The notes beneath the pieces are model-generated. The model had not been told where the DNA came from. It did not search any database and saw nothing but the letters and a program-made list of their open reading frames with translations. A stretch of DNA of 64,000 nucleotides, taken from Acidovorax sp. GBBC 1281. Lineage in GTDB: Bacteria > Pseudomonadota > Gammaproteobacteria > Burkholderiales > Burkholderiaceae_C. Location: positions 2,746,001-2,810,000 of the forward strand of contig NZ_CP097269.1 of assembly GCF_028473645.1 (NCBI RefSeq). Direction: 5' to 3'. Made by a program: the position numbers and the translations under genes. This document shows, piece after piece, positions 10,601-20,068 of the stretch (its first letter is position 1; each line of letters begins with the position of its first letter).

Positions 10601-11706
10601 TGCGCACCGCCGAGCGCAACGAGGTCATGCAGACCCTGCGCGAGCACGGCCTGTCCCGGTCCAGCCACTTCATCGGCAAGACGCGGCCCGCGTCGTCCAC
10701 CATGGATGTCGGCAAGGGCGAGCTGCAGGTGTGGCGCGATGCCAAGAGCGTGTTCAGCGCCACCCTGTCCGACCTGCACCAGGTGTGGGACGCGGTGAGC
10801 TGGAAGATCACGCAGCAGCGCGACAACCCGGCCACGGCCGATGCCGAGCATGCCGCCGCAGGCGTGCCGAACGACCCGGGCCTGCACGTGGCGCTCACGT
10901 TCGATCCGGCCGAGGGCGTGGCCGCGCCCTTCCTGAACCTCGCGCGGCCAAAGGTCGCCATTCTGCGCGAGCAAGGGGTCAACTCGCACATCGAGATGGC
11001 CTACGCCTTCACCGAGGCGGGCTTCGAGGCCTACGACGTGCACATGACCGACCTGCAGACCGGCCGCGCGCAGCTGTCGGACTTCGCCGGCGTGGTGGCC
11101 TGCGGTGGTTTCAGCTACGGCGACACTCTGGGCGCGGGCATCGGCTGGGCGCGTTCGATCACGTTCAACCCGGTGCTGTCGGAGCAGTTCCAGGGCTTCT
11201 TCGGCCGCAAGGACACTTTCGGCCTGGGCGTGTGCAACGGCTGCCAGATGTTCGCCGAGCTGGCCGACATCATTCCCGGCGCCGAGGCCTGGCCGCGCTT
11301 CACCACCAACCAGAGCGAGCGCTTCGAGGCGCGGCTGTCGCTGGTGGAGGTGCTGGAATCGCCCAGCCTGTTCTTCGCCGGCATGGCGGGCAGCCGCCTG
11401 CCGATCGCCGTGGCGCACGGCGAGGGCTACGCCAACTTCAAGTACCGCGGCGACCCGGCCCAGGCCATCGCCGCCATGCGGTATGTGGACCACCACGGCG
11501 CGGCCACCGAGCAATACCCGTTCAACCCCAACGGCAGCGCAGGCGGTCTCACGGCGGTGACCACCGCCGATGGGCGCTTCACGGCCATGATGCCGCACGC
11601 CGAACGCGTGTTCCGCAACGTGCAGATGAGCTGGACCAGCGGCGACCGCAGCGCGCTGAGCCCGTGGATGCGCATCTGGCGTAACGCCCGCCGCTGGGTG
11701 GGCTGA
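7675..11706 (+). CDS. purL: Phosphoribosylformylglycinamidine synthase (PurL, large type)
   Basis: Fourth step of purine synthesis: FGAR + Gln + ATP to FGAM. At 1343 residues this is the fused form of Gammaproteobacteria and Betaproteobacteria, with an N-terminal PurS-like part, two AIRS-type synthase domains and a C-terminal class I glutaminase (nucleophile Cys in [10 protein letters not shown]; His/Glu near the end). The start is taken as GTG 7675 ([20 protein letters not shown]). TTG at 7708 is an alternative, since relatives begin just before [13 protein letters not shown]. Residues about 289-309 ([20 protein letters not shown]) are encoded by an in-frame copy of the dispersed repeat, just before the conserved [17 protein letters not shown]. 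The frame is otherwise intact. Confidence 0.94.
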   Translation: MISPTSSTKPSLHLSTFEGGNALSAFRMRQLLPALQAIHDRITGIAARFVHLVATDAVPTPVESGRFAALLTYGDPYGGPADGPAIIVTPRLGTVSPWASKATDIAHNCGLALRRVERITEYRLSLKSGLLGGTPTLTDAQRGQIAALLHDRMTESVVWDRSGAEALFTELPAAPMEFVDVLGGGRAAVEAANAQWGLALADDEIDYLVNAFQGLARNPTDVELMMFAQANSEHCRHKIFNAQFTIDGEKQDKSLFAMIRNTHQLAPQHTVVAYSDNASVMEGTRVERFLAKMPTSANSTRAVCYEKSSVTNHILMKVETHNHPTAISPFPGASTGAGGEIRDEGATGRGSKPKAGMTGFTVSKLWGGEFGKPEHIASPLQIMVEGPLGGAAFNNEFGRPNLLGYFREYEQSVGGVDRGYHKPIMIAGGLGTIDAGLTQKIEFPAGSLLIQLGGPGMRIGMGGSAASSMATGANAAELDFDSVQRGNPEIERRAQEVINHCWAQGAANPILAIHDVGAGGLSNAFPELTNDAGRGAHFDLRAVQLEESGLAPKEIWSNESQERYVLAIAPQSLEQFRAFCERERCPFAVIGTATEHRQLVLEDTAATGNQKLPVDMPMEVLLGKPPKMHRDVKTVQREFAPIDLTGVALQKAVIDVLAHPTVASKRFLITIGDRTVGGLSHRDQMVGPWQVPVADCAVTLADFQGFAGEAMSMGERTPLAAIDAPASGRMAVAEAITNLLAAPIELPRVKLSANWMAACGEPGEDAALYATVKAVGMELCPALGISIPVGKDSLSMRTQWKDESGAKKVTSPVSLIVSAFATLADVRGTLTPQLDAAEDDTTLVLIDLGHGKARMGGSILGQVLSQSGDVAPDLDDAQDLVRLVDAVNALRAKGQILAYHDRSDGGLLAAVAEMAFAGHVGVALNVDLLVTEGDGISDSRMETGDAKNWASQVSARREELTLKALFNEELGVVLQVRTAERNEVMQTLREHGLSRSSHFIGKTRPASSTMDVGKGELQVWRDAKSVFSATLSDLHQVWDAVSWKITQQRDNPATADAEHAAAGVPNDPGLHVALTFDPAEGVAAPFLNLARPKVAILREQGVNSHIEMAYAFTEAGFEAYDVHMTDLQTGRAQLSDFAGVVACGGFSYGDTLGAGIGWARSITFNPVLSEQFQGFFGRKDTFGLGVCNGCQMFAELADIIPGAEAWPRFTTNQSERFEARLSLVEVLESPSLFFAGMAGSRLPIAVAHGEGYANFKYRGDPAQAIAAMRYVDHHGAATEQYPFNPNGSAGGLTAVTTADGRFTAMMPHAERVFRNVQMSWTSGDRSALSPWMRIWRNARRWVG
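8539..8601 (+). repeat. Dispersed ~55-bp element, copy b, inside purL
   Basis: Shares TTTTGGCC, GTGCAA, CCACTAGGGCA and GTGTGCTAT with the other copies. The closing half is degenerate (AGTAGC instead of AATAGC). It keeps the purL frame open and encodes about 20 residues. Confidence 0.7.
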
Positions 11707-11775
11707 GAAAGCCGAAGAGCCGGGAGCGTGCCCGGCGCGATCCGGCGGCCGGAACGCTCGGGCCGTCTTCGGCGT

Positions 11776-12492
11776 TCAGGTGCGGCGGTACACCAGCAGC
11801 CGGCCTTTGTAGGCGGGCGCATCGTCCAGCGCAGCGCGGTCCAGCCGCTCTTCGCGCAGGCCGAAGCCCTGCGCGGCCATCTGCTTGCTGAAGGCGGCGC
11901 GGTTGCCCCGGTCCGGGTCCACGATCCAGACCTGGGCCGCGGGGCCCGCGTGCAGGTCGATGAAATGCGCGAGGCTGGCGCGGGCGTCGCGTTCGTACAG
12001 CAGGTCGCTGCCCATGATGAGGTCGAACAGCCCGTGCACCGGGCCGCCGTGCGCCTGCGCGAGCGGACTCTCGTCCTGCTGCGGCGGGCCCAGCGCTTCG
12101 CCGCTGCCCCATTGGCCCTGGCGGTACTTCATGGTGCCCATGCCGTTCAGGCGCAGGTTCTCGCGCAGGAAGGTACCGGCCAGCGGGTGGCAGTCGCTCG
12201 CGGTCACGTCGGCGCCTTGCCGGTGGCACACCAGGCTGGCCAGCGCCAGGCCGCAGCCCAGCTCCAGGATGCGCTCGCCCGCCTGCACGGGCCGGGCCGC
12301 CATGCGCGCGGCCAGTTGCGCGCCCGAGGGCCACAGCAGGCCGAAGAGGGGCCAGGCGGCCGAGGAGATGCCCAGGGTTTCGGCGTCGCCGAGGGGGTCG
12401 GAGAACTGCTGGCGGTCCAGCAGGGAGCGGATGACGAGGTCGTCGACGCCGGCGATGGCGATGTTTTCTTGCTTGGTCAGGTAGCCTGGCAT
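11776..12492 (-). CDS. Class I SAM-dependent methyltransferase (METTL21/EEF-KMT-like)
   Basis: A 238-residue protein with a Rossmann SAM-binding core. Motif I is [20 protein letters not shown], followed by [17 protein letters not shown] and the post-motif [16 protein letters not shown], which resembles the DLLY motif of small protein-lysine methyltransferases and nicotinamide N-methyltransferase-like enzymes. The substrate is not predictable. The ATG at 12492 ([13 protein letters not shown]) is preferred over 12576. It is convergent with purL and divergent from the DUF808 gene. Confidence 0.75.
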   Translation of the reverse strand: MPGYLTKQENIAIAGVDDLVIRSLLDRQQFSDPLGDAETLGISSAAWPLFGLLWPSGAQLAARMAARPVQAGERILELGCGLALASLVCHRQGADVTASDCHPLAGTFLRENLRLNGMGTMKYRQGQWGSGEALGPPQQDESPLAQAHGGPVHGLFDLIMGSDLLYERDARASLAHFIDLHAGPAAQVWIVDPDRGNRAAFSKQMAAQGFGLREERLDRAALDDAPAYKGRLLVYRRT

Positions 12493-12589
12493 GCTGCGGG
12501 AGCGAGAGCCCGCGTGCAGGACCCCGATATCGGTGGGAAGGCCGCCAGTATGCGCCTTGCACCGACACGGACCCATCGCAGGGCGTTGC

Positions 12590-12595
12590 TATAGT
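12590..12595 (+). promoter_or_regulatory. Extended -10 box upstream of the DUF808 gene
   Basis: TATAGT is preceded by TGC, in an otherwise GC-rich gap 134 bases before the ATG. No clear -35 is seen at standard spacing, so this is a tentative call. Confidence 0.3.
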
Positions 12596-12728
12596 GGGCG
12601 CCGCCTGGGCGATGGGCGCCTGGTTTTTCGGCCGGCATGCCCGGCCCGCGCGGCGCTCCCGTGGCCTTGCCGCCTCTCGCGCCGTGGCCCACGGACCCGC
12701 TCCCTCCCTCGATTTTTTAAGGATTCCC

Positions 12729-13721
12729 ATGGCCGGTGCCAGCCTTTTGACGCTGCTCGACGATATCGCCACCGTTCTGGACGACGTGGCCCTGATGACC
12801 AAGGTCGCTGCCAAGAAGAGTGCCGCCATGGCCGATGACGTGTCCGTCATGACCAAGGTGGCGGCGCAGAAAACCGCCGGCGTGCTGGGCGACGATCTGG
12901 CGCTCAATGCCCAGCAGGTCACGGGCGTGCGCGCCGATCGCGAGATTCCCGTGGTCTGGGCGGTGGCCAAGGGCTCGCTCGTCAACAAGGCCATCCTGGT
13001 GCCGGCCGCGCTGCTGATCAGCGCCTTCATTCCCTGGGCGGTGACGCCGCTGCTCATGGTGGGCGGCGCGTTCCTGTGCTTCGAGGGCGCGGAGAAGCTG
13101 GCGCACCGGTTCCTGCCCCACGGCAATGCCCCCAAGGAAGAGGCGGGCCGTGAGGCGCATGCCCTGGCCAACGCCAACCCGGCGGTGGACATCGCCGCCT
13201 TCGAGAAGGACAAGGTCAAGGGCGCGGTGCGCACCGACTTCATCCTGTCCGCCGAGATCATCGCCATCACGCTGGGCACAGTCGCCAGCGCCCCGTTCGG
13301 GCAGCAGGTGGCCGTGCTGGCCGGCATCGCGCTCATCATGACGGTGGGCGTGTACGGCCTGGTGGCCGGCATCGTCAAGCTGGACGACCTGGGCCTGTGG
13401 CTCACCCGCAAGACGGGGCGCGCTGCGCAGGCGCTGGGCCGCGGCATCGTGGCCGCCGCGCCCTGGTTGATGAAGGTGCTCTCGGTCGCCGGCACGGCCG
13501 CCATGTTCCTCGTGGGCGGCGGCATTCTGGTGCATGGCGTGCCCGCCATCCACCACGCGGTCGAGGGCCTGGCCGCATCGGCGGCCCAGTGGCCGGCGGG
13601 CGGCCTGTGGCGCGTGCTGGTGCCCAACCTGCTCAATGCGGTGGTGGGCATCGTGGCCGGTGCCGCCGTGCTGGCGGTGGTCACGCTGGTGCAGCGCCTG
13701 CGGGGCAAGGGCGCGCACTGA
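12729..13721 (+). CDS. DUF808 (YedI-type) inner-membrane protein
   Basis: A 330-residue multi-pass membrane protein. It opens with [20 protein letters not shown] and the repeated module [20 protein letters not shown] / [20 protein letters not shown] characteristic of DUF808. The central region [20 protein letters not shown] is followed by several more hydrophobic helices up to the C-terminus. The role of YedI/DUF808 proteins is unknown. The start is set by an AAGGA ribosome site 6 bases upstream. An ORF opening earlier at 12594 adds 45 residues of unlikely sequence. Confidence 0.85.
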   Translation: MAGASLLTLLDDIATVLDDVALMTKVAAKKSAAMADDVSVMTKVAAQKTAGVLGDDLALNAQQVTGVRADREIPVVWAVAKGSLVNKAILVPAALLISAFIPWAVTPLLMVGGAFLCFEGAEKLAHRFLPHGNAPKEEAGREAHALANANPAVDIAAFEKDKVKGAVRTDFILSAEIIAITLGTVASAPFGQQVAVLAGIALIMTVGVYGLVAGIVKLDDLGLWLTRKTGRAAQALGRGIVAAAPWLMKVLSVAGTAAMFLVGGGILVHGVPAIHHAVEGLAASAAQWPAGGLWRVLVPNLLNAVVGIVAGAAVLAVVTLVQRLRGKGAH

Positions 13722-13866
13722 GAGCGGGGAGAAGAGGGCGCTTTCAGACCCTCGCGGCCCGCGGCACAACCTGCCGGCGGTTTGATCCATGGCAAGGCCG
13801 CCCGGGCCGTTTGCCGGCCCAATGCATGCACGGGGGTCGTCCCCGTTCAACGCATCGAGTTTCCGT

Positions 13867-14463
13867 ATGAAAAAAAACCTGCTGGCCCTGGCCGTGCTGT
13901 GCGCATTGACCTCCGGCGCCGCCTTCGCGCAAACGGCGGAAGGCCCCTGGCTCGTTCGTGCGCGTGCCGTGAACCTGGATTCCTCCAACAAGGACAGCAC
14001 CGGCCTGGGCCTGTCGATCAACGACAAGACGCTGCCTGAAGTCGACATCTCCTATTTCTTCAACCGCAACATCGCCGCCGAGCTGGTGCTGACCGTGCCC
14101 CAGAAGCAGCGGCTGTCCTCCAGCGCCCTGAACGCGCAGATCGGCACGCTCAAGCACCTGCCGCCTTCGCTGATGCTGCAGTACCACTTCGACACCGCCG
14201 GCTTTCGTCCCTACGTGGGCGCGGGCGTGAACTACACGCGGTTTGCCAGCGTGCGCCTGCCCGCCGGCGTGAGCATCGACAAGAGCAGCTGGGGCGGCTC
14301 CCTGCAGGTCGGCGTGGACATTCCCCTCACCAAGAACCTGGTGCTGAACTTCGACGTGAAGAAGGTCTACATCCAGACCGACGTGTTCGCAGCCGGTGCC
14401 AAGCTGGGCACCTTCAAGATCGATCCCGTGCTGGCCGGCGTGGGCCTGGGCTGGCGGTTCTGA
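13867..14463 (+). CDS. ompW: OmpW-family outer-membrane protein
   Basis: A 198-residue eight-stranded beta-barrel protein of the outer membrane. The signal peptide MKKNLLALAVLCALTSGAAF ends AFAQ at residue 22. The mature sequence has OmpW landmarks: GPWLVRARAVNL, LPEVDISYFFNRNIAAELVL, LKHLPPSLMLQYHF, PYVGAGVNYTRF and the C-terminal aromatic WRF that the BAM complex recognises. OmpW proteins form a narrow hydrophobic channel and are often stress-regulated. The ATG at 13867 is chosen over the upstream one because it opens the signal peptide. Confidence 0.9.
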   Translation: MKKNLLALAVLCALTSGAAFAQTAEGPWLVRARAVNLDSSNKDSTGLGLSINDKTLPEVDISYFFNRNIAAELVLTVPQKQRLSSSALNAQIGTLKHLPPSLMLQYHFDTAGFRPYVGAGVNYTRFASVRLPAGVSIDKSSWGGSLQVGVDIPLTKNLVLNFDVKKVYIQTDVFAAGAKLGTFKIDPVLAGVGLGWRF

Positions 14464-14502
14464 CCGCGGGCCGCGGGTGCGGCCATTGACAGCCTGGTGG
14501 GG

Positions 14503-14530
14503 AAAGCCGGCGCATGGCGCCGGCTTTTTT
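14503..14530 (+). terminator. Rho-independent terminator after ompW
   Basis: The perfect stem GCCGGCGC / GCGCCGGC with loop ATG is followed by six T, 40 bases past the ompW stop. Its T tract runs into the end of the convergent YdjM-like gene. Confidence 0.9.
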
Positions 14531-15558
14531 CATGGGGCCGTGTCGGCACCGAACGGTCCCGAGCCGCCCGCATGCCCCCACATGCGCCGCCACAGCGCGG
14601 CGAGGGCCGTGCCGATGTCCGGGCGCTGTCCGCGCAGCGCCACCTCGGGCTGGCCGGCGTCCAGTTGCGCGGGCGTGCCGAGATCGAACTGGAAGCTGTA
14701 GTCGGGCTCCTGCCCCATGCGCAGATCGGTCACGAAGACGCGGCCGTCCCGCGAACGCATGCGATAAAAGCCGTGGCTGAAGCGCGCCACCCGCTGCACG
14801 TCCGGCACGGTTCCGTAGCGCTGGATCAGCGGGGCTCCGCGCTCGTGCACCGTCCATTGCATGGGCCTGTTGCCGTCGGCCAGGGCGTAGAAGCCTTCGG
14901 CATATTGGGTGGGCGTGACCGCCACCACCCGCCACAGCAGGGTGTTGAACGGGGTGGGCGTTACCAGCACCGTCTGCACCGGCAGGCCCTGCGTGCGCAA
15001 GGATGCCATCGCCACGCCGGTGACGTGCTGCTGCACGCCCACGCTCCACGCCAGGTAGAGCGTGCTGAGCGCCAGGCCCCATCGGTTCCAGCGGGCACCG
15101 ACCGGCGGGCCGCTCGCCAGCGCGGCGACCACGCCGACGATGAGCGGCACGGTGTACAGCGGGTCGATGATGAAGATGCTGCCCACCCCGTACGGGTGGC
15201 TGGTGAACGGCTTCCACAACTGGGTGCCGTACACCGTCATGCCATCCAGCAACGGGTGGGTGACGAGCGCGAGCCACATCGCCAGCCACCACCTTCGCCA
15301 GCCGGCCTGCTCGCCATGCAGGCGCGCCACCAGTGCGCCCAGGGGCAGCGAAAACAGGCTGAGGTACAGCAGGGCATGGCTTTCCGCCTGGTGCTCGACC
15401 ATGTTGGCAATGGCATTGCCGTGGTCGATGAAGGCGTCCAGGTCGGGCAGCGTGCCCGCCACCGCACCCCACAGCGCGGCTTTCCAGGGGGCGGTGCGCC
15501 GGCCCATCACGGCGAGCGAAACGGCGGAACCAAGGGCGATCTGGGTCAGGGAATCCAT
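14530..15558 (-). CDS. YdjM-type membrane protein (DUF457, annotated metal-dependent hydrolase)
   Basis: A 342-residue membrane protein. It starts MDSLTQIALGSAVSLAVMG, the hallmark N-terminus of the DUF457/YdjM family, with conserved acidic and histidine residues in LPDLDAFIDHGN, HALLYLSLF and THPLLDGMTVYGTQLWKPF that could bind a metal. Five to six membrane segments fill residues 5-190, followed by a soluble C-terminal domain. The hydrolase label is inherited from the family and has little biochemical support. The longer reading from 15894 is rejected because MDSLTQ is the family start. Confidence 0.8.
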   Translation of the reverse strand: MDSLTQIALGSAVSLAVMGRRTAPWKAALWGAVAGTLPDLDAFIDHGNAIANMVEHQAESHALLYLSLFSLPLGALVARLHGEQAGWRRWWLAMWLALVTHPLLDGMTVYGTQLWKPFTSHPYGVGSIFIIDPLYTVPLIVGVVAALASGPPVGARWNRWGLALSTLYLAWSVGVQQHVTGVAMASLRTQGLPVQTVLVTPTPFNTLLWRVVAVTPTQYAEGFYALADGNRPMQWTVHERGAPLIQRYGTVPDVQRVARFSHGFYRMRSRDGRVFVTDLRMGQEPDYSFQFDLGTPAQLDAGQPEVALRGQRPDIGTALAALWRRMWGHAGGSGPFGADTAP

Positions 15559-15881
15559 GGCAGCGAAGCAGGCCGTGGTAGCCGGCCGTTGGTGTCGATC
15601 GGCGGAGTGTGGCCCAGCCGCGCCGGTGCGCCACGGGGCCTTCGAAAAAACTGTGCGGTGGCGGGGACGATGGTGATGCGTGTCTTGGAAGGCGCAGCCA
15701 ATGTTCGGCCACATGGCGCTGATGGATTTGCGGACGTGTCCTACATCCGGGTGGCGGGGTGTCTGTAATGCTCTGTTACATGGCCGTTTCAGGTTGCCGA
15801 AGAGCGATCGGAGAGGGCCATGCGTTGCAGCCGCGCCGCCCCCGGTGCGCCGCGATCCGACAGACCCATCCCCCGAGCGAC
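15559..15881 (+). other. Divergent intergenic region, YdjM-like / egtD
   Basis: 323 bases between divergent genes. I see no convincing ORF, repeat, terminator or strong promoter box. It must hold the promoters of both genes. Confidence 0.5.
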
Positions 15882-16799
15882 ATGCAGAACACACCGCACC
15901 ACGACATCCTCCAGGGGTTGGCCCGCCGTCCCGCGTGCATTTCCCCCAAGTATTTCTACGACCAGCGGGGCTCCCAGCTGTTCGAGGAAATCACCCGACT
16001 GCCAGAGTACTACCCTACCCGCACCGAGCACGCGCTGATGCGGGCGCACGGTGACGACATCGCCCGTGCCGTGGGGCAGGGCGGCACCGTCATCGAACTG
16101 GGCGCCGGCAACTGTGAGAAGGCGCGCACGCTGTGCCGCCTGCTGCAGCCCGAGCGGTTCGTGGGCGTGGACATCTCGGCGGACTTCCTGCGCGAGGGCG
16201 TGGCCCGCCTGTGCAGCGATCTGCCCGCACTGCAGGCCCATGCGGTGGCGGGCGATCTGACCCGCCCCGTCCATTTGCCGCCGGACATTCCGCGCGCACG
16301 CCGCGTGGTGTTCTACCCCGGCTCTTCGATCGGCAATTTCGACCCGCCCCAGGCGCTGGAGCTGCTGTCGCGCATGCGTGCGCTGGTGGATGCCGACGGC
16401 GCGCTGCTGATCGGCATCGACCTGCCCAAGGACGTGGACGTGCTGCAGGCCGCCTACGACGATGCCGCCGGCGTCACGGCCGCGTTCAACCGCAATGTGC
16501 TGGCCCATGTGAACCGGCTCATCGGCAGCGATTTCACGCCCGAGGCGTGGGAGCACCGGGCCTTCTTCAACGGGGAGCAGTCGCGCATCGAAATGCACCT
16601 GGAAGCCCGCGAGGGTGCGCAGGTGCGCTGGCCCGGCGGAGGGCGCGACTTTGCCGCGGGCGAGCGCATCCACACCGAGAACAGCTACAAATACAGCCTC
16701 ACGGCCTTCCAGGCGCTGCTGGCGCGCGCGGGTTTTTCGCGCGCGCAGGCCTGGACGGACGAGCGGGGCTGGTTCGCCGTGGTGCATGCCCAGCCATGA
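15882..16799 (+). CDS. egtD: L-histidine N(alpha)-methyltransferase (ergothioneine biosynthesis)
   Basis: Trimethylates histidine to hercynine with SAM. The 305-residue protein shows the EgtD core: SPKYFYDQRGSQLFEEI, the SAM motif VIELGAGNCEKARTL, VFYPGSSIGNFDP, and the substrate-site region ENSYKYSLTAF near the C-terminus. The ATG at 15882 (MQNTPHHDILQGL) fits family N-termini. The stop overlaps the egtB start as ATGA (16796-16799), so the two are coupled. egtA and egtC are absent here, as is usual outside actinobacteria. Confidence 0.93.
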   Translation: MQNTPHHDILQGLARRPACISPKYFYDQRGSQLFEEITRLPEYYPTRTEHALMRAHGDDIARAVGQGGTVIELGAGNCEKARTLCRLLQPERFVGVDISADFLREGVARLCSDLPALQAHAVAGDLTRPVHLPPDIPRARRVVFYPGSSIGNFDPPQALELLSRMRALVDADGALLIGIDLPKDVDVLQAAYDDAAGVTAAFNRNVLAHVNRLIGSDFTPEAWEHRAFFNGEQSRIEMHLEAREGAQVRWPGGGRDFAAGERIHTENSYKYSLTAFQALLARAGFSRAQAWTDERGWFAVVHAQP

Positions 16800-18121
16800 A
16801 CTTCGCCACCCGCTCCCCCCATGCCGTGGCGCCTTGCACGCTCAGCGCCCGCTACGCCGAGGTGCGCCGTGCCTCCATGGCCCTGGCGCTGCCGCTGTCC
16901 GACGAGGATTGCTGCGCGCAATCCATGCCCGACGCCAGCCCGGTGAAATGGCACCTGGCGCACACCACCTGGTTCTTCGAGACCTTCATCCTGGAGCCGA
17001 ACGAGCCCGGCTTCGCGCCGTTCCACCCCGCCTTCCGGGTGATCTTCAATTCCTACTACAACGGCGTGGGCGACAAGCACCCGCGGCCGCAGCGCGGCTT
17101 GCTCACCCGGCCCGCACTGCCGCAGGTGCTGGCCTACCGGGCCGACGTGGACAGCCGCATGTCGCGCCTGATGGCCGAGCGGCCGGACGACGCCGCGCTG
17201 GCGGCCCTGGTCGAGCTGGGCCTGCAGCACGAGCAGCAGCACCAGGAACTGATCCTCACCGACGTCAAGCACCTGCTGTCGTGCAGCCCGCTGTGGCCGG
17301 CCTACCGCTTGCCGGGGCAGGCGCAGTCGCAGCAGCAGGCCCAGCTCTCACCGGCCGGCGGCGTCCCGCTGGCCTGGCAGCCCTTTGCCGGCGGCGTGTG
17401 CGAGATCGGCCATCCGGGCGGTGACCGGGGTGGCTTCGCCTTCGACAACGAGGGGCCGCGCCACCGCGTGTACCTGCAGCCGTTCGAGCTGGCCAACCGG
17501 CCGGTGACCACCGCCGAGTACCTGGCGTTCGTCGAAGACGGCGGCTACCAGGAATCCGCCCACTGGCTGGCCGAGGGCTGGGACTGGGTGCGCGCGCAGC
17601 AGTTGTCGCACCCCATCTACTGGCAACGCCAGGGCGCAGCCTGGTACGAGTTCACCCTGGCCGGGCCGCGCCCGCTCCAACCCCACGCACCCGCGGTGCA
17701 CCTGTCGTATTACGAGGCAGACGCTTATGCACGGTGGGCCGGCGCGCGCCTGCCCACCGAGGCCGAATGGGAGGTGGCGGCCACCTCCCAGGGCGTGCAG
17801 GGGGCGAACGCTGCCAGCGGCCACTTTGCCGACAGCGGCACGTTGCACCCGCGGCCGGCCTCCGATGCCGGGCGGGGCCTGGTGCAAATGTTCGGCGACG
17901 TGTGGGAGTGGACGCAGTCCAGCTACGCTGCCTACCCCGGTTTCCGCGTGGCCGAGGGCGCGGTGGGCGAGTACAACGGCAAGTTCATGGTCAACCAATA
18001 CGTGTTGCGCGGCGGCTCGTGCGCGACGCCGGTCGGGCACGTGCGGGCGACGTACCGCAACTTCTTTCCCGCCATCGCGCGCTGGCAGTTCTCGGGGCTA
18101 CGGCTGGCGCGGGATCTGTGA
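16796..18121 (+). CDS. egtB: Hercynylcysteine sulfoxide synthase EgtB
   Basis: A non-heme iron enzyme that joins hercynine to a thiol (cysteine or gamma-Glu-Cys) with oxygen. The 441-residue protein has an N-terminal DinB-like domain with the iron-binding histidines (H56 in WHLAHTTWFF; H145 and H149 in LQHEQQHQEL). The C-terminal FGE-sulfatase domain includes NRPVTTAEYLAFVEDGGY, RLPTEAEWEVAA, VWEWTQSSYAAYPGF and YVLRGGSCATP. A C-S lyase (EgtE) to finish ergothioneine is not in the window. The very long reading frame starting at 16133 is an artefact of GC-rich DNA. Confidence 0.93.
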   Translation: MNFATRSPHAVAPCTLSARYAEVRRASMALALPLSDEDCCAQSMPDASPVKWHLAHTTWFFETFILEPNEPGFAPFHPAFRVIFNSYYNGVGDKHPRPQRGLLTRPALPQVLAYRADVDSRMSRLMAERPDDAALAALVELGLQHEQQHQELILTDVKHLLSCSPLWPAYRLPGQAQSQQQAQLSPAGGVPLAWQPFAGGVCEIGHPGGDRGGFAFDNEGPRHRVYLQPFELANRPVTTAEYLAFVEDGGYQESAHWLAEGWDWVRAQQLSHPIYWQRQGAAWYEFTLAGPRPLQPHAPAVHLSYYEADAYARWAGARLPTEAEWEVAATSQGVQGANAASGHFADSGTLHPRPASDAGRGLVQMFGDVWEWTQSSYAAYPGFRVAEGAVGEYNGKFMVNQYVLRGGSCATPVGHVRATYRNFFPAIARWQFSGLRLARDL

Positions 18122-18130
18122 TGGGATTGA

Positions 18131-18186
18131 TTTGCTATTGAATTAATAGCGATATGCCCTAGTACTGATTCCGCTGGAGGCCAAAA
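18131..18186 (-). repeat. Dispersed ~55-bp element, copy c
   Basis: On the minus strand it reads TTTTGGCCTCCAGCGGAATC, then AGTACTAGGGCATATCGC and TATTAATTCAATAGCAAA. It is one of the best-preserved copies and lies in the convergent gap between egtB and metY. Confidence 0.8.
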
Positions 18187-18240
18187 GGAGCATGGATCGC
18201 ATGGGGGCGGCAGCAGTCCGCCGCCCCGGCCACGCGGCGG

Positions 18241-19527
18241 TCACACCGCCTGCAACGCCTGCGCCAGGTCGGCCTGCAAGTCCTCGATGTGCTCGATGCC
18301 CACGGACAGCCGCACCATGCCTTCCGTGACCCCGGCCTTGGCCAGCTCGCCGGCATCGAGCTGGCGGTGCGTGGTCGATGCGGGGTGGGTGGCCAGCGAG
18401 CGGGCGTCGCCGATGTTCACCAGGCGCGTGAAGAGCTGCAGCGCATCCAGGAAGCGCGCGCCGGCCGCACGCGGGTCCGTGCCTTCTTCCGAACGCAGGC
18501 TGAACGACAGGATCCCCGACGCCCGCCCGCCCAGCTGGCGCTGCACCAGCGCGTGGTCCGGGTGGTCCGGCAGGCCGGCGTAGCGCACCCACTCCACCTT
18601 GGAATGGCCTTGCAGCGCACGCGCGATGGCCAGCGTGTTCTCGCAGATGCGGTTCATGCGCAGCGCGAGCGTCTCGATCCCCTGCAGGATCAGGAACGCG
18701 TTCTGCGGGGCCAGGGCCGCGCCGGTGTTGCGCAGCGGCACCACGCGCGCGCGACCGATGAAGGCCGCTTCGCCTAGTGCCTCGGTATAGACCACGCCGT
18801 GGTAGCTCACGTCGGGCTCGTTCAGGCGCGGAAAGCGCGCCTTGTGCTTCGCCCAGGGGAACTTGCCGCTGTCCACGATGGCGCCGCCCACGCTGTTGCC
18901 GTGGCCGCCCAGGTACTTGGTGAGCGAGTGCACCACGATGTCGGCGCCATGTTCGATGGGGCGCAGCAGGTAGGGGCTGGGCACCGTGTTGTCCACGATG
19001 AGCGGCACGCCATGGTCGTGCGCCACCCGGGCCAGGGCCGCGATGTCGGTCACGTTGCCCAGCGGGTTGCCGATGGATTCGATGAAGATGGCTTTGGTGC
19101 GCGCGTCGATGTGCTGCGCGAAGCTGGCCGGATCGCGTGGATCGGCGAACCGCGTGGTGATGCCCTGCTGCGGCAGCGTGTGGGCGAAGAGGTTGTAGGT
19201 GCCACCGTAGAGCGTGCTGGCCGAGACGATGTTGTCGCCGGCTTCGGCGATGGTCTGGATCGCGTAGGTGATGGCTGCCATGCCCGAGGCCACGGCCAGC
19301 GCGGCGATGCCACCCTCCAGCGCCGCGACGCGCTTTTCCAGCACGTCGTTGGTCGGATTCATGATGCGCGTGTAGATGTTGCCCTGCACCTTGAGGTCGA
19401 ACAGGTCGGCGCCGTGCTGGGCGCTGTCGAAGGCATAGGCCACCGTCTGGTAGATGGGCACGGCCACCGCCTTGGTGGTGGGGTCGGGCGACTGTCCGGC
19501 ATGGACGGCGAGGGTTTCGATCCGCAT
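18241..19527 (-). CDS. metY: O-acetylhomoserine aminocarboxypropyltransferase (MetY, Cys/Met PLP family)
   Basis: Makes homocysteine from O-acetylhomoserine and sulfide. The 428-residue length is typical of the MetY subgroup rather than the ~390 residues of MetB/MetC. The PLP lysine is K204 in [13 protein letters not shown]; other marks are [32 protein letters not shown] and [20 protein letters not shown]. The ATG at 19527 follows an AAAGAGA ribosome site; the ORF extends further to 19578 without support. It is the last chromosomal gene before the mobile island. Confidence 0.92.
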   Translation of the reverse strand: MRIETLAVHAGQSPDPTTKAVAVPIYQTVAYAFDSAQHGADLFDLKVQGNIYTRIMNPTNDVLEKRVAALEGGIAALAVASGMAAITYAIQTIAEAGDNIVSASTLYGGTYNLFAHTLPQQGITTRFADPRDPASFAQHIDARTKAIFIESIGNPLGNVTDIAALARVAHDHGVPLIVDNTVPSPYLLRPIEHGADIVVHSLTKYLGGHGNSVGGAIVDSGKFPWAKHKARFPRLNEPDVSYHGVVYTEALGEAAFIGRARVVPLRNTGAALAPQNAFLILQGIETLALRMNRICENTLAIARALQGHSKVEWVRYAGLPDHPDHALVQRQLGGRASGILSFSLRSEEGTDPRAAGARFLDALQLFTRLVNIGDARSLATHPASTTHRQLDAGELAKAGVTEGMVRLSVGIEHIEDLQADLAQALQAV

Positions 19528-19862
19528 GGGTTGTCTCTTTCTGGGGTGACGGGAACAGAGTGCGTGAAGCGCAGGCAAGGCCTGCGCAACGCGGTGCGGG
19601 CCATTCTTGCACCGCGTGCCCGGCGTCCGAACAACGCATTGGCTATGTGCTTATTTCGGCCAACAAAAGGGTGGTGTCAGCGTTCGCATGGCGGGCACAG
19701 TTTTGAGTTCGGGCAGCCACCGTGTGCGAAACGCGTCCGGTACTCTGGAATTATTTTCACCATAAAGCATGGCAGGCAAAAACCGATTCCTGACGAAAGG
19801 TCGGCAAGGGGCCGATATGGGTAATGGTTTGGACTGTGTGGTTATGCGGTTGACATTGGATT
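19528..19862. other. Gene-free stretch between metY and the mobile island
   Basis: 335 bases upstream of metY. The part next to metY is GC-rich; from about 19640 the DNA becomes AT-richer. No ORF with coding character is seen. It must contain the metY promoter and the left edge of the mobile island. Confidence 0.4.
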
Positions 19863-19920
19863 GGCTTTGTTGCACAAAGCGATGCAGCTCGCTGGTAGTC
19901 TGACCAGATGAGTGAAGGCA
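19863..19920 (+). mobile_element. 58-bp left end of another IS5-family element
   Basis: Begins GGCTTTGTTGCACAAAGCGA, nearly the same terminal repeat as the neighbouring IS5 element but diverging after it. It ends in ATGAGTGAAGGCA, which could be the first codons of its transposase. It is cut off exactly where the full IS5 element begins. Confidence 0.6.
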
Positions 19921-20068
19921 GGCTTTGTTGCACAAATCGCGATGCTGATGCCCGTAGACTGACTGCGTGACAGAGACGAAGAACAGGCAGCGGAGCAAGT
20001 ACCGCACGACGAACTGGAAGGCGTACAACGCGGCGCTGAAAGCGCGAGGCTCGTTGACGATGTGGCTA

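Noticed and set aside
7615..11598. A 1327-codon open frame antisense to purL
   Set aside because: Its codon use mirrors purL, the translation is Ala/Gly/His/Arg-rich with no domain, and purL is intact. High GC content gives long antisense frames.
16133..18121. Long frame suggesting an EgtB N-terminal extension of 221 residues
   Set aside because: The extra part overlaps egtD in another frame and has no family similarity; the ATGA overlap at 16796 gives the normal EgtB start.
16796..19527. MetY as the missing ergothioneine C-S lyase because it lies next to egtB
   Set aside because: Convergent orientation, full MetY length and MetY motifs point to methionine synthesis; nothing in the sequence supports EgtE activity.
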